A stretch of DNA of 64,000 nucleotides from Candidatus Woesearchaeota archaeon (GCA_026002815.1 BPGB01000008.1:1-64000), one strand, 5' to 3'. Shown: positions 11,757-23,111, numbered from the stretch's first letter. Numbers and translations are program-made. Notes: a model not told the origin generated them from the sequence alone.

Positions 11757-12872
11757 TTATTTATCTTTCAATACATTTAATACACTTAAAATTTCTTTAA
11801 CACTTAATTCGGATTTTATACCATTGTTTGAAAAGTGTGTTCTTACAGATTTTCCTAATTTGTTTAATTCAAGCAATAATTTCTCATAATTTGGAATAAG
11901 AAACTTATGCTTTTTAGCCAACTCATGTATATCATAAAAACCAATACTTTTAATAAGCGATTCATCAGCAATTATTTTTAATAATGAGTTACTTTTTTCC
12001 ATTTTAAATATCTTAAAAGCAATATCTGAATCATATAATTGACCAGTCCATAATGGACCAGCATACTCCATTTGCTGATTGCAACACATACACTGATTTA
12101 TTTCTGAAGTCAAGAATGATTGACAAGTATTACAATATAATAAATACTCATGCTGTCTTAATATATTATCGCATTCTTTTTTTCCTTTCACACATTTAAA
12201 AAATACCCTAAAATAATGATCCTTATAATAAGAATACATTGGTATTAATGCCTTGTCATGTTGCGCACCTATTAATTGTATCTTTCTTATCAAAATTCTT
12301 AAACCAATTTCATGCATTAAATGATTTCGTAAGGGTTTTGCCCAATATTTTCTTATACATGCATCAGGAAATGTCCCTGCAAGAGGAGCAGTATCTGTTG
12401 CAGTTACTGCAAGAATGCCCTCTCTTGAAAGCCTGACGATGGAATTTTCTAAAAAATCGTTTGGACTTCCAAACGGATCAATATCAATATAATCAAAACC
12501 TGTTGATTCCAACAATAACTTGTTTGCATCCATGGAATATACATAAACATTCGATTTCGTCTCATCAATATCATTCAATTCAAGATTCTTTTTGAACAAT
12601 CTAATGAAACCCTCATCATAATCATTAACTACTAATTTTCCTATAACTCCTTTTTTTAATTCTTTAATGAATCTCAAGCTTCTCACGCCAGAACCGGCCA
12701 TTAAGTCACACATCTGCATGTTACTCTGATTAATTACATTCAAAAGAGTAATAGAAACATCGCGGTTGAACTTCATTACTGGATTATAAAATACATCAAG
12801 TTCCTTACTTATCTTCCCATTTTTATCTCTTGAAGCATAGAACTTAGACATACCTTCTTGGATTATTTCCAT
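11757..12872 (-). CDS. trm1: tRNA (guanine(26)-N2)-dimethyltransferase Trm1
   Basis: 'MCDLMAGSGVRSLRFIKE', 'DIDPFGSPNDFLENSI', 'TATDTAPLAGTFPDACIRKYWAKPLRNHLMHEIGLRILIRKI'. Start MEIIQEG (12872) preferred over the ORF start at 12983. Confidence 0.93.
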   Translation of the reverse strand: MEIIQEGMSKFYASRDKNGKISKELDVFYNPVMKFNRDVSITLLNVINQSNMQMCDLMAGSGVRSLRFIKELKKGVIGKLVVNDYDEGFIRLFKKNLELNDIDETKSNVYVYSMDANKLLLESTGFDYIDIDPFGSPNDFLENSIVRLSREGILAVTATDTAPLAGTFPDACIRKYWAKPLRNHLMHEIGLRILIRKIQLIGAQHDKALIPMYSYYKDHYFRVFFKCVKGKKECDNILRQHEYLLYCNTCQSFLTSEINQCMCCNQQMEYAGPLWTGQLYDSDIAFKIFKMEKSNSLLKIIADESLIKSIGFYDIHELAKKHKFLIPNYEKLLLELNKLGKSVRTHFSNNGIKSELSVKEILSVLNVLKDK

Positions 12873-12989
12873 AAAATATAGAAAAGAATTTGAATTTAAA
12901 AAATTGATTATAAAAAGCATAAACAAAAAGAAATAAAATAAAAGACAATAAATCAATATATTTAAAAAAGAAATTCTATTCACATCACT

Positions 12990-14765
12990 ATGGCAACACG
13001 TTCACCGATAATAGCAGTACTTGGTCATGTAGATCATGGAAAAAGTTCTATATTAGATAAGATTAGGAATAGTTGCATTGTGGAAAACGAAGCAGGAGCA
13101 ATAACACAAGCAATAGGTGCAAGTGCAGTCCCAGCAGAAGTAATAAAAAATTTCTGTTCAACACTTAAAGTAAAGATGGAAATGACAATACCTGGACTAT
13201 TATTTATAGATACTCCAGGACATGAAGCATTTACAAGTTTAAGAAAAAGAGGCGGAAACCTAGCAGACATTGCTGTATTAGTTGTTGATATAAATGAAGG
13301 ATTCAAACCACAAACAATAGAAGCCCTAGAAATACTAAAAAGTTTTAAAACACCCTTCGTGATTGTGCTAAACAAGATAGATTTAATTGATGGATTTAAA
13401 GTATTCGACGATTTAAAAAACAAATCCTTAATAGAAAACTTAAATGCTCAAACACCAGAATTACAAGCAAAGATAGAAGAAAAACTTTACTCAATAGTTG
13501 CATTCATAAACGAAAAATTTGGTTTAAATTCAGATAGATTTGATAGGGTCGACTTTACAAAGCAAATAGCAATAATACCTTGCTCTGCAAAGCAAGGAAT
13601 AGGAATACCAGAACTATTAATGATATTAACTGGTTTAACACAAAAATTTCTTGAAGAAAAATTAAAATCAGACATATCTCCTAATGCAAAAGCAAAAGGA
13701 ACAATACTAGAAGTAAAAACAGTAGAAGGATTAGGATTATGCATAGATGCTATATTATATGATGGGATAATAAGAACAAATGATATTCTAATAATAGCCG
13801 GACTAGAAAAACCAATAATTACAAAAGTTAGGGGATTATTCGAACCAAGAAAACTTTCCGATATGAGGGACCAGAAAACAAAATTTCAATCAATGAAACA
13901 AGTGATTGCCGCATCAGGTGTTAGAATAGCTGCACCAAACATAGACGAAGTTATTGCAGGAATGCCATTCATCTCAATAATAGATCCTAAACAATTAGAA
14001 GAGTCAATTAATGAATTACAAAAAGAAGTTTCCGATATAATGATAGAAACAGAAAAAGAAGGAATAATTGTTAAGGCAGATACTATTGGTTCATTAGAAG
14101 CATTAATTAAGTTACTAAAAGATAAAGGAATAAAAATAAGAAAAGCAACAATAGGAAATATAACAAAAAAAGATATAACAGATGCTGAATCAAATTATGA
14201 AAAAGAGCCTCTCGATTCAGTAATACTCGGATTTAATGTAGAAGTTGAAAAAGACATAAAAAACGAAAAGGTAAAAATAATAACTTCAAATATCATCTAC
14301 AAAATAATAGAAGAATATGAAAAATGGAAGATAGATGAATCTAGAAGAATAGAAGAAAGAATCCTTGAAGGACTTACTACACCTTGTAAAATAGAGTATT
14401 TACATAATTACACTTTTAGACAAAGCAATCCTGCAGTAATAGGTGTTGAAATTTTAATAGGTAAAATAAAATCTGGAATGAATATAATGAACAAAGAAGG
14501 AGAAATACTCACAAATATAAAAGAAATACAGAAAAATAAGGAGACAGTCAATATTGCGATAAAAAAAGAACAAGTAGCAATATCATTGCCTGGAATAACT
14601 GTTGGAAGACAAATAAACGAGGGAGATATATTTTATTCTGCAATACCAGAAAATGAATTCAGAGAGTTAAAGAAACTAACTAAATATATGGAAAAGGACG
14701 AGGTTCAACTTTTAAAAGAGATAGCCGATATAATGAGAAGAAAGAATCCTGTTTGGGGAATTTAA
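12990..14765 (+). CDS. infB: Translation initiation factor IF-2 / aIF5B
   Basis: 'PIIAVLGHVDHGKSSILDKIR', 'GLLFIDTPGHEAFTSLRKRGGNLADIAVLVVDINEGFKPQT', 'VLNKIDLI'. Confidence 0.96.
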   Translation: MATRSPIIAVLGHVDHGKSSILDKIRNSCIVENEAGAITQAIGASAVPAEVIKNFCSTLKVKMEMTIPGLLFIDTPGHEAFTSLRKRGGNLADIAVLVVDINEGFKPQTIEALEILKSFKTPFVIVLNKIDLIDGFKVFDDLKNKSLIENLNAQTPELQAKIEEKLYSIVAFINEKFGLNSDRFDRVDFTKQIAIIPCSAKQGIGIPELLMILTGLTQKFLEEKLKSDISPNAKAKGTILEVKTVEGLGLCIDAILYDGIIRTNDILIIAGLEKPIITKVRGLFEPRKLSDMRDQKTKFQSMKQVIAASGVRIAAPNIDEVIAGMPFISIIDPKQLEESINELQKEVSDIMIETEKEGIIVKADTIGSLEALIKLLKDKGIKIRKATIGNITKKDITDAESNYEKEPLDSVILGFNVEVEKDIKNEKVKIITSNIIYKIIEEYEKWKIDESRRIEERILEGLTTPCKIEYLHNYTFRQSNPAVIGVEILIGKIKSGMNIMNKEGEILTNIKEIQKNKETVNIAIKKEQVAISLPGITVGRQINEGDIFYSAIPENEFRELKKLTKYMEKDEVQLLKEIADIMRRKNPVWGI

Positions 14766-14766
14766 T

Positions 14767-15258
14767 ATGCTAAAATATAAAATTCTAAATAGTAAAGAAG
14801 TTAAAAGTATAATAGAAAAAATAAATAGTCAATTCGATTGCGAATTAGATAAAAATGATATGCCTTATGTTTTTATAATGAATAAAGATAATAAAATATA
14901 TATAATAAGCAAAAAGCTTTCAGAAATTCCATACGATGATTTAAAGATAGATGTAGCTGGACTATATTTCGGAGAGATATATAAGGATAAATTAAGATTG
15001 AGCATAGAGGGCTCGCAAATAATAGGTAGTCATGCTAAAAAAAATATTTATGATGCTAACTATGAACAAATGATACTCTGGATAAAAGGAAATGACATAG
15101 AATTCGAGGATACTGGAGAAGATTTTGTAATACTAAGGTATAAAGATCCTAAAACAGGAAAATATGATTATCTTGGATGTGGAAGATATAACACTAATAA
15201 TGGAAAATTAATGAATTATGTTTCTAAATCCAGAAGATTAATTGTTGTTAATAATTAA
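14767..15258 (+). CDS. PUA-domain-like RNA-binding protein
   Basis: C-terminal PUA-like pattern 'VAGLYFGEI...GSQIIG...MILWIKGNDIEF...LGCGRYN'; adjacent to infB. Confidence 0.55.
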   Translation: MLKYKILNSKEVKSIIEKINSQFDCELDKNDMPYVFIMNKDNKIYIISKKLSEIPYDDLKIDVAGLYFGEIYKDKLRLSIEGSQIIGSHAKKNIYDANYEQMILWIKGNDIEFEDTGEDFVILRYKDPKTGKYDYLGCGRYNTNNGKLMNYVSKSRRLIVVNN

Positions 15259-15315
15259 CACTGTAAAATCAAAATAGCAGAGCAGATATAAATCAAAATA
15301 TCAGATGATCAAAAA

Positions 15316-16050
15316 TTATCTTATTATCTTTAACAATTCTCCTATTTCGTTTATTTCATAATCAACATATTTAAAATGAGAATCACTCTTAATATATTCT
15401 TTGGTCCAAACAGTAGTAAAACCTTTTGCCTTAGCATTTATTAAATCTATTTCAGGATGATCTCCTACCATCATGCACTCGCTCCCTTTAAGACCAGATA
15501 TTCTTAGTACATAATCCCAATTTTCTATTGATGGTTTATTTTTTCCTGTATCGTCAGTAGTTATAATATAATCAAAATATTCATATATATTAAAATGTTT
15601 CAGTCTCTTTAACTTTATTTCTTTATCTCCATCTGAATCTGTCAAACAAGCAATTTTATACTTACCAGATGATTTTAAAAAATCTAATACCTTCAAAGTA
15701 TTTGGAAACAAACTAGAATGATTTATAAGATAATCCCAATATTCTTTCTCAATAAAAGCAGTATTTATTTTTTTCTTTAATTCTTCTTTAACATTAAGAA
15801 GCTCAAGTGTCTTTTCGACCCACATCTTTCTAGAACAAGATTTTGGATCCGTATCTTTATGCATAAATCTATTCTTTATTTTTGTAAAAGCCCTTAGCAC
15901 ATCAATCGTCTTGACTCGTAGTTTTTTTGACAACAACTCAGATATATGTACCTCTGCATCTGATTCCGCAGTTCCATAATTTATTAAAGTATTATCTATG
16001 TCAAAACATATTAATTTCAGTCTTTTCTTTAAAAAAATTTTTTTAAACAT
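15316..16050 (-). CDS. HAD-superfamily hydrolase
   Basis: 'KLICFDIDNTLINYG', 'ACLTDSDGD', 'MVGDHPEIDLINAKAKGFTTVW'. Confidence 0.88.
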   Translation of the reverse strand: MFKKIFLKKRLKLICFDIDNTLINYGTAESDAEVHISELLSKKLRVKTIDVLRAFTKIKNRFMHKDTDPKSCSRKMWVEKTLELLNVKEELKKKINTAFIEKEYWDYLINHSSLFPNTLKVLDFLKSSGKYKIACLTDSDGDKEIKLKRLKHFNIYEYFDYIITTDDTGKNKPSIENWDYVLRISGLKGSECMMVGDHPEIDLINAKAKGFTTVWTKEYIKSDSHFKYVDYEINEIGELLKIIR

Positions 16051-16269
16051 TTTATATTAAATTTTAAAATCTAAATAAGTTAAACATTCAAAATATTATA
16101 AAAAGGTTCAAACATAAAAAATATAACATAAATATAAAATAAAAATAAATTAAATATAAAATATAAATAAAATAAATTATAGCAAATCATAGCACAACAA
16201 AAATAATTATAATATAATGATATAAAAATATAATTATATAAAAATATGTAATGGTATAAAAATAAAAAA

Positions 16270-17586
16270 CTATATCCTATAAGGAAGGTTTCTTCTCAAT
16301 CTTTTCCTCTTCTTCCGTATTATTAAAAATAACAATAATATTATTATAATGATAATTATTATTATAAAAACATAAAACATATTAAACTCAGTTATATCCT
16401 TACCTTCGTTTACATTTAGTATTGAACTTTTCTCGAATGTTAATTTATTGTTGTAAAGAACCCTTCCAGAGATATAATATTGGCCTTTCTTCTTTGGAGT
16501 AAAAAATACTGTAAGATTAACTACCTCGCCAGGTGCGACATCATAAAAATCAGAATCAATATTTGTTACGATTTTGTTATCAAGAGTTATTATTCCTTTA
16601 AATTTTGCTGAAACAACTCTTTGACCTAAATTTTTAAAAACAGGATTTATTGGAACAATCTCCCCTGTAGATGCCCATGGCTTATTTTCTATTCTGAGCA
16701 ATTCACCACTATCGGCTATTTGACCTTTCTCTAGAACTGAAAAAGAGACTATTTCAGATTTACCGCAAGGAACAACAGAAGCATAAGCCCAATATTGCCC
16801 TATTCTCAAATTATTACTTGATTCTCCAATAAAGACTTTTGAAGTTGTTGGTAGAACATCAATAGCATACTTGTTAGATATTGACTTTACTATCCTCGAC
16901 TGATCTTGATTCCATATATCTATACTAATGTTTGGCCTAACTCTCACATTTCCAGAATTTTGAACAGTAAAAGAATATCTTATTGGTTCGCCAATCTCTA
17001 TATCAGGTATACTTAAACCTCCAAAATTACAGGATAGTATCTGTTCACCCGTAACACTAACCTTAATTCTTATTAAAAATGCTGCTTGTAATTGACTACC
17101 ATACGGCCCTTCTGGTTTATTTATTGTGCCGGTTATTAATCTTACTGAACCGGTATAATTCCCAGCAGCAGCATCTTCAGGTGGCTGAATTATAATCTTT
17201 AATAATTCAACACGATTCCTACTTACATATAAACTAACATTATTTCCAGTAATATTATCAACCGTAGCGTTATCACCTGTAATAGACTCAATACTTATCC
17301 AACTAGCAATATCACCTAGTAATTCATACTCTAAAGGAACATCGAATTCAGTATCTGAAGAAACATATAAAATGTCTTCGGCATAACCTCCTCGTAAAAC
17401 ATTATTATAAAAAATTTCTGCCTTGGTAACAGATAAACTTGCTGCGTAGGTTAATGAAGGTAAATAAATTAATATCATAAAAAAAAGCATAGAAAGCATA
17501 ATAAAAAGTGATAAACACACAGAATGTTTTTTATTAATATTACTTCTAATTCTTGTTCTTATAAATGAAACCTTTTTCATCTTCAA
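16270..17586 (-). CDS. Secreted, membrane-anchored beta-sandwich surface protein
   Basis: N-terminal signal/TM segment, tandem Ig-like segments, C-terminal TM 'MFYVFIIIIIIIIILLLFLIIRKKRKR'. Confidence 0.6.
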   Translation of the reverse strand: MKMKKVSFIRTRIRSNINKKHSVCLSLFIMLSMLFFMILIYLPSLTYAASLSVTKAEIFYNNVLRGGYAEDILYVSSDTEFDVPLEYELLGDIASWISIESITGDNATVDNITGNNVSLYVSRNRVELLKIIIQPPEDAAAGNYTGSVRLITGTINKPEGPYGSQLQAAFLIRIKVSVTGEQILSCNFGGLSIPDIEIGEPIRYSFTVQNSGNVRVRPNISIDIWNQDQSRIVKSISNKYAIDVLPTTSKVFIGESSNNLRIGQYWAYASVVPCGKSEIVSFSVLEKGQIADSGELLRIENKPWASTGEIVPINPVFKNLGQRVVSAKFKGIITLDNKIVTNIDSDFYDVAPGEVVNLTVFFTPKKKGQYYISGRVLYNNKLTFEKSSILNVNEGKDITEFNMFYVFIIIIIIIIILLLFLIIRKKRKRLRRNLPYRI

Positions 17587-18068
17587 ACACTTTTTTTTTA
17601 ATCGAATTGCCCTTTCATATAATTAATATCGCATTTTATACGCTCGTTTTAATTATAATAAATTTTAATTATCATGTAATTTTACATTATGATCATACAT
17701 TATAATATGATTTTTTTACATTATATAACTTAGCAGTCTACAGTATACATTATTTATACATTAAACAATTTAGCATTTCACATTACACTCTTTGTTATAA
17801 ATTTGTCAAATTTTTTATTTTCATAATATATGATCTGTTTCGCCTTTTTTAAAAACTTTATGATATAACACTATTATGATAATATGATTTGATAATAAAT
17901 ATTTTTTAAATTGCGTTTTACTTATTGTATTATTGAATGAAAACAGTTATTCTATTGTTGGATAAAAGCATATGAGTATAAATCAGATATTAATTATGAA
18001 ATTGTATACATTATATATTAATTATTAGCATATTTAATTATAATAGTGTATTTATAATAGTTTATTTA

Positions 18069-21000
18069 TTAACTTATTTCAGCATTAAATATTACATATC
18101 CTGTGCACACCCTTGAAATACTTCCGATACTGGGAGTCGGCTTTATTTGCCAATAAGTAACATTATACACCGCTGATGAATTTGTCTGCTTAGGCAAAGA
18201 TAAAGATGTATTTTGTAAAAAACCAGTTAATGGGATTTTAGAAGAGTAGCTGCTTGAAGATAAGGAATACCTAATACTATCTATAGATATATTTGTTCCG
18301 TCAGAACAATTCATTCCAACAGCATCACCTATTGAGATGGCATATCCTTGAATACTAATATTAATAGGCATATTTCCTATGTTGGTAACATTAGCATAGG
18401 CTTCGGAACTTTCAAAACCTGATTCAGTGTCATCAAATGTAATACCATCAGTAATATTCAAAGCATACAATGGTGTAATATTCGTTAAATTAGAATATAC
18501 TGAATAAGCAGACTGATTATTATAAACATTTGTCGTACAATTCCATGTTCCATTATTAGCATAATAATAAACGTTAAAAGAACAAACAAAAGTTTTATTC
18601 ATAGATGTTGTCTCATTCAAAGCGCAAGAATTATTAATGTATCGAACATTATTATCTTCTAAACCATTTGAAGAATTAAGATAATAGTGAAATACCGAAC
18701 TTACAGTATTTACATTATCTGGACCAAAAAAATCCGAAGCAACAACTATACAATAAACTTTTCTAAAAGAACCGGCAGATAAAATTATTTGGTCAATAGG
18801 ATCAACATAATCTTCAATATAAAGGGATGTTACATAAGGAGGTACATAAACAGAAAAATTAATTTTCTGAGAAGAAGTAATAATATTATATTCATCAGTG
18901 CAATTTACACTCCAGTTATAAATTCCTGAAACAAGAACAGCAGAAAGAGTTATATTAGTATTCTGAGGAAGCGGAGAATTATTGGTATTATTAACTATAA
19001 TATCATTAATAATCAATGAGCAATTACTAACATTCCATAATGGATGACTTACATTAAAAGTAAAATTAACATAAGGAATATTAGATAAATAATTTTGAGT
19101 TGGAAAAATCATACCTATATTTATAGGAAAAGTTGTATTAATATTAATACTTCTTGTTCTTGTTCTCTCCACTACACTTGAGGTGTTGCAAATAACATGA
19201 TAGTATTCAGTTCCTGTAAATAATCCTGTTTTATTATAATACCTATTGTTTCCAAAAGAATTCATTGAATAAAGTGTTCCTGACCAATTTAAAACACAAG
19301 TAGCAGTACTTGGATATACAGTCACGTTCACAAAAGAGTATACCCTAGAAATGTTTGCACCATCAGGATCAGTAGGATAAACAAAATTTATTATCAACGA
19401 ATTATTATTTTTTCTTATGAAGTCGAATGAGTATGATTCATAAGTATTTATAGTATCACCAGTAGATAAAGCAGTATCACCATAATTACTAAAAACAGAA
19501 CCATTATAAAAAAAAGAACCAATATTAAAAGAAGCAGAATACCTAAAACCCAATATTTTAGCTACAGGATATTTTAAAATATTTCTATAAAGTGTTATCC
19601 AACCACCACTACCAGCATAAGAACTAAAAGTAGAAGTAGCAGAAGTACAAAGAGGAGAACAAACACGAAGACTCAAAGTAGAACCAGTAGTATCAGTATC
19701 CCAAACCAAAACACCAGAAGAACCATCAGGCAACCAAGAAAAATCAGCACAACGCCTAGTAGAAATATCAACAGCAGCATCAATATTAGAAGTAACAACC
19801 CAAGAATTAGAAGAATCATTATAAAAAGCAGAACCCAAATCATTACCAGAATCAACAAAAACAGCCTGAAAATCAAGAGACAAAGGATTAGACTTCAAAG
19901 ACAACCAACGAACATCATTAGCATCAGCAGCATCAACATCAAAAGAACCAACAACAGACCAAGAACCATTCCAAAAAGCCCAATTAACCAAACCAACAGT
20001 ACCATCAGCACCCAAAACCATAGCCTTAGAACCATTACTATTATAAGAAACAGCCAAAGCCTCATAACCAGAAGTAGCAGTAGCAGAAACAGAAAGACTA
20101 AGCTGAGAACCCCAAACAGAACCATTCCAAACCCAAGCATTAATATCACTACTAGAAGAATCAAAACCAACCAACACCAACTCAGCACTAGAAGACAAAG
20201 GACTAGCATCAACAGAAACCCAAGAATAAGAAATATCAACAGACGCAGTAACATCATCAATAAAAAACTCAGTTGTATCAGAAATATTAGCACTACTTGA
20301 GGGTATGACTCTATATGCTAAATCCTCAACAATGCTTGTACTTGGTATAGCATACACAATAATAGCATTTCCAGTGCTTGATTCAAAATCAAAATCAAAA
20401 CTTCTTTGAGAGGAAGCAGTTATAGATTGTGCAAAATCATTAGAAACAACCCAATTCGAAGAATTAGAACAATTAGAATAACACACATATCCATCTAAAA
20501 AACCATCATCACTTAGAGTCACTAAAATAAGCTTATAATACAATGGACTTGACTTCAAAACTACAAAACGTATTGGAGAACCAGCACTCGGCAATTCAAT
20601 CTCATTACCCCAAGTCCCATTTCCTGAACTATTCCAAAACCTAACCTTAGGATAATTAACACCATTACCAGAAGGAGACCTATAAGCAACAAATCCATCA
20701 GCTATAGGCATATTTACTGTTAAATATCTTGTTTCTGAATAACCATAATTGCCATAAGAATCATTGCAATATACATAATAAGAATAAAACCCATTATACA
20801 ATGGGTATATATCAATATACCAGTTACTATATGAACCATTCATCACATAAACATTTGAAGATAAATCATCAGAAAGATTAAAAAAACAAGAGGATAAGTT
20901 CTCATTTGAAGTTATATTTATAGATAAGTTAAGATCTTCTGATATACTATTATTATAAGGTGTTGGAGCTACAAAAGATATAACTGGAATGGTCGTATCG

Positions 21001-22820
21001 ATTGATAAAATTCTTGATTCAGTATATTTTATAGAATATGAAACATTACACGTAACATAATAATAATATTCTCCATCAGTAATATTAGTAACATTATAAT
21101 ATCTATAATTTCCTGAACCTAACATATTGTATAAAATTCCTGACCAATTTAATGTACATGATGCTAATGAGTTGCTAACGCTCACATTTATATAAGTAAA
21201 ATTTGTGTTAATAAAAGAATTATTTTCGTACGTTGGAAAAACAAAACTGATAATAAAAGGTATATCTCTGCTCTTTATGAAGTCGAATGAGTATGATTCA
21301 TAAGTATTTATAGTACCACCAGTAGATAAAGCAGTATCACCATAATTACTAAAAACAGAACCATTATAAAAAAAAGAACCAATATTAAAAGAAGCAGAAT
21401 ACCTAAAACCCAATATTTTAGCTATATCTGAAGTATTTAAATTCCTATAAAGTGTTATCCAACCACCACTACCAGCATAAGAACTAAAAGTAGAAGTAGC
21501 AGAAGTACAAAGAGGAGAACAAACACGAAGACTCAAAGTAGAACCAGTAGTATCAGTATCCCAAACCAAAACACCAGAAGAACCATCAGGCAACCAAGAA
21601 AAATCAGCACAACGCCTAGTAGAAATATCAACAGCAGCATCAATATTAGAAGTAACAACCCAAGAGTTAGAAGAATCATTATAAAAAGCAGAACCCAAAT
21701 CATTACCAGAATCAACAAAAACAGCCTGAAAATCAAGAGACAAAGGATTAGGCTTCAAAGACAACCAACGAACATCATTAGCATCAGCAGCATCAACATC
21801 AAAAGAACCAACAGCAGACCAAGAACCATTCCAAAAAGCCCAATTAACCAAACCAACAGTACCATCAGCACCCAAAACCATAGCCTTAGAACCATTACTA
21901 TTATAAGAAACAGCCAAAGCCTCATAACCAGTAGTAGCAGTAGCAGAAACAGAAAGACTAAGCTGAGAACCCCAAACAGAACCATTCCAAACCCAAGCAT
22001 TAATATCACTACTAGAAGAATCAAAACCAACCAACACCAACTCAGCACTAGAAGACAAAGGACTAGCATCAACAGAAACCCAAGAATAAGAAATATCAAC
22101 AGACTCAGTAACATCATCAATAAAAAACTCAGTTGTTGCTGAAAAGTTCAATTCCTCAGAAGGGAGAATTCTATATGCTAAATCTCGCGTTGTATCTGTA
22201 CTAGGAGTAGCATATACTAGTACTAAATTACCTGTGTTTGATTCAAAATCAAAATCGAAATTTCTCTGAGTAGAAACTATTGAGGTAGCAAAATTATTAT
22301 AAACATACCATGAAGAAGCATTATTACACTCATTAATACAAACATAGGCATCAAGAAAACCGTCATTTGCACTAGTAATAATTACAACCTTAGAACTTAA
22401 TGGACTTGTTTTTAAAACGATATTTCTTAAAGCAGAACCAGCACTTGGCAATTCAATCTCATTACCCCAAGTCCCATTTCCTGAACTATTCCAAAACCTA
22501 ACCTTAGGATAATTAACACCATTACCAGAAGGAGACCTATAAGCAACAAATCCATCAGCAGCATAAACCATGTTCGATATTATTGATAATATAATAATAA
22601 TTATAAACAAGTATATTATTTTATAAGCATTCAAATTAAATCTATTCTTACTAAAATTTAATTTAATAACATTCTTGTTAGAAATATACAGATTAAGCGC
22701 GTATAAACTAAAGCAACTTATGCATTTATTTAATTCTTTACTTAAATTAAATGATTTAACATAATACTTTATTATAAAATACATGATTGACACAACCCAC
22801 CCTCGAATAATTAAATTCAA
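18069..22820 (-). CDS. Large secreted adhesin-like protein: two beta-propeller-like repeats, Ig-like linkers, C-terminal 'module A'
   Basis: Hydrophobic signal ending 'ISNMVYA'; 'ADGFVAYRSPSGNGVNYPKVRFWNSSGNGTWGNEIELPSAGS' occurs twice; C-term 'FNVYYYANNGTWNC...LYALNITDGI...NIGNMPINISIQGYA...TYWQ...CTGYVIFNAE' matches ORFs 23106..24038 and 34927..35853. Confidence 0.75.
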   Translation of the reverse strand: MNLIIRGWVVSIMYFIIKYYVKSFNLSKELNKCISCFSLYALNLYISNKNVIKLNFSKNRFNLNAYKIIYLFIIIIILSIISNMVYAADGFVAYRSPSGNGVNYPKVRFWNSSGNGTWGNEIELPSAGSALRNIVLKTSPLSSKVVIITSANDGFLDAYVCINECNNASSWYVYNNFATSIVSTQRNFDFDFESNTGNLVLVYATPSTDTTRDLAYRILPSEELNFSATTEFFIDDVTESVDISYSWVSVDASPLSSSAELVLVGFDSSSSDINAWVWNGSVWGSQLSLSVSATATTGYEALAVSYNSNGSKAMVLGADGTVGLVNWAFWNGSWSAVGSFDVDAADANDVRWLSLKPNPLSLDFQAVFVDSGNDLGSAFYNDSSNSWVVTSNIDAAVDISTRRCADFSWLPDGSSGVLVWDTDTTGSTLSLRVCSPLCTSATSTFSSYAGSGGWITLYRNLNTSDIAKILGFRYSASFNIGSFFYNGSVFSNYGDTALSTGGTINTYESYSFDFIKSRDIPFIISFVFPTYENNSFINTNFTYINVSVSNSLASCTLNWSGILYNMLGSGNYRYYNVTNITDGEYYYYVTCNVSYSIKYTESRILSIDTTIPVISFVAPTPYNNSISEDLNLSINITSNENLSSCFFNLSDDLSSNVYVMNGSYSNWYIDIYPLYNGFYSYYVYCNDSYGNYGYSETRYLTVNMPIADGFVAYRSPSGNGVNYPKVRFWNSSGNGTWGNEIELPSAGSPIRFVVLKSSPLYYKLILVTLSDDGFLDGYVCYSNCSNSSNWVVSNDFAQSITASSQRSFDFDFESSTGNAIIVYAIPSTSIVEDLAYRVIPSSSANISDTTEFFIDDVTASVDISYSWVSVDASPLSSSAELVLVGFDSSSSDINAWVWNGSVWGSQLSLSVSATATSGYEALAVSYNSNGSKAMVLGADGTVGLVNWAFWNGSWSVVGSFDVDAADANDVRWLSLKSNPLSLDFQAVFVDSGNDLGSAFYNDSSNSWVVTSNIDAAVDISTRRCADFSWLPDGSSGVLVWDTDTTGSTLSLRVCSPLCTSATSTFSSYAGSGGWITLYRNILKYPVAKILGFRYSASFNIGSFFYNGSVFSNYGDTALSTGDTINTYESYSFDFIRKNNNSLIINFVYPTDPDGANISRVYSFVNVTVYPSTATCVLNWSGTLYSMNSFGNNRYYNKTGLFTGTEYYHVICNTSSVVERTRTRSININTTFPINIGMIFPTQNYLSNIPYVNFTFNVSHPLWNVSNCSLIINDIIVNNTNNSPLPQNTNITLSAVLVSGIYNWSVNCTDEYNIITSSQKINFSVYVPPYVTSLYIEDYVDPIDQIILSAGSFRKVYCIVVASDFFGPDNVNTVSSVFHYYLNSSNGLEDNNVRYINNSCALNETTSMNKTFVCSFNVYYYANNGTWNCTTNVYNNQSAYSVYSNLTNITPLYALNITDGITFDDTESGFESSEAYANVTNIGNMPINISIQGYAISIGDAVGMNCSDGTNISIDSIRYSLSSSSYSSKIPLTGFLQNTSLSLPKQTNSSAVYNVTYWQIKPTPSIGSISRVCTGYVIFNAEIS
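19415..20276 (-). repeat. Near-identical intragenic repeat, copy 2 (period about 1860 bp)
   Basis: About 862 bp aligned to 21275..22136, with a handful of SNPs and one divergent patch near 19564-19588. Confidence 0.92.
21275..22136 (-). repeat. Near-identical intragenic repeat, copy 1
   Basis: See 19415..20276. Confidence 0.92.
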
Positions 22821-23061
22821 TTAAAAGCTTAACTAATTAATATTACCTAGTAACAATATTACCTAGTAATACGAATTAAAATAAAAATACTTAAATAATC
22901 AAAATTAAAATAATAAGGATTATTTTTATATTTTTTGGAATAAAAATATAACATAGAATAAATTAGAAAATAGAATAAATATTAGAAAATAGAATAAATA
23001 AAAAATAATAAAAACTAAATTAATATTCCAATTATATAAGTGTTACTATTAATATAATTCT

Positions 23062-23111
23062 AATATTAATAAGTATAATATTATGGAATATTAATAAGTA
23101 TAATATTATGG
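23062..23111. repeat. Perfect 25-bp tandem duplication spanning a stop codon
   Basis: aatattaataagtataatattatgg twice (23062-23086, 23087-23111); stop of CDS 23106..24038 is in the second copy. Confidence 0.95.

Noticed and set aside
19673-22120. Out-of-frame ORFs 19673..19876, 19895..20293, 21533..21736, 21755..22120 (Leu/Val/Met-rich)
   Set aside because: By-product of the NNT/NNG codon pattern of the true frame, which removes stops from a shifted frame; low-complexity translation, no RBS.
19415-22136. Diversity-generating retroelement or variable-repeat system
   Set aside because: No reverse transcriptase ORF in the window, and mismatches between copies are not restricted to adenines.
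23041-23111. CRISPR-like repeat
   Set aside because: Only two directly adjacent 25-bp copies without spacers; a simple tandem duplication.
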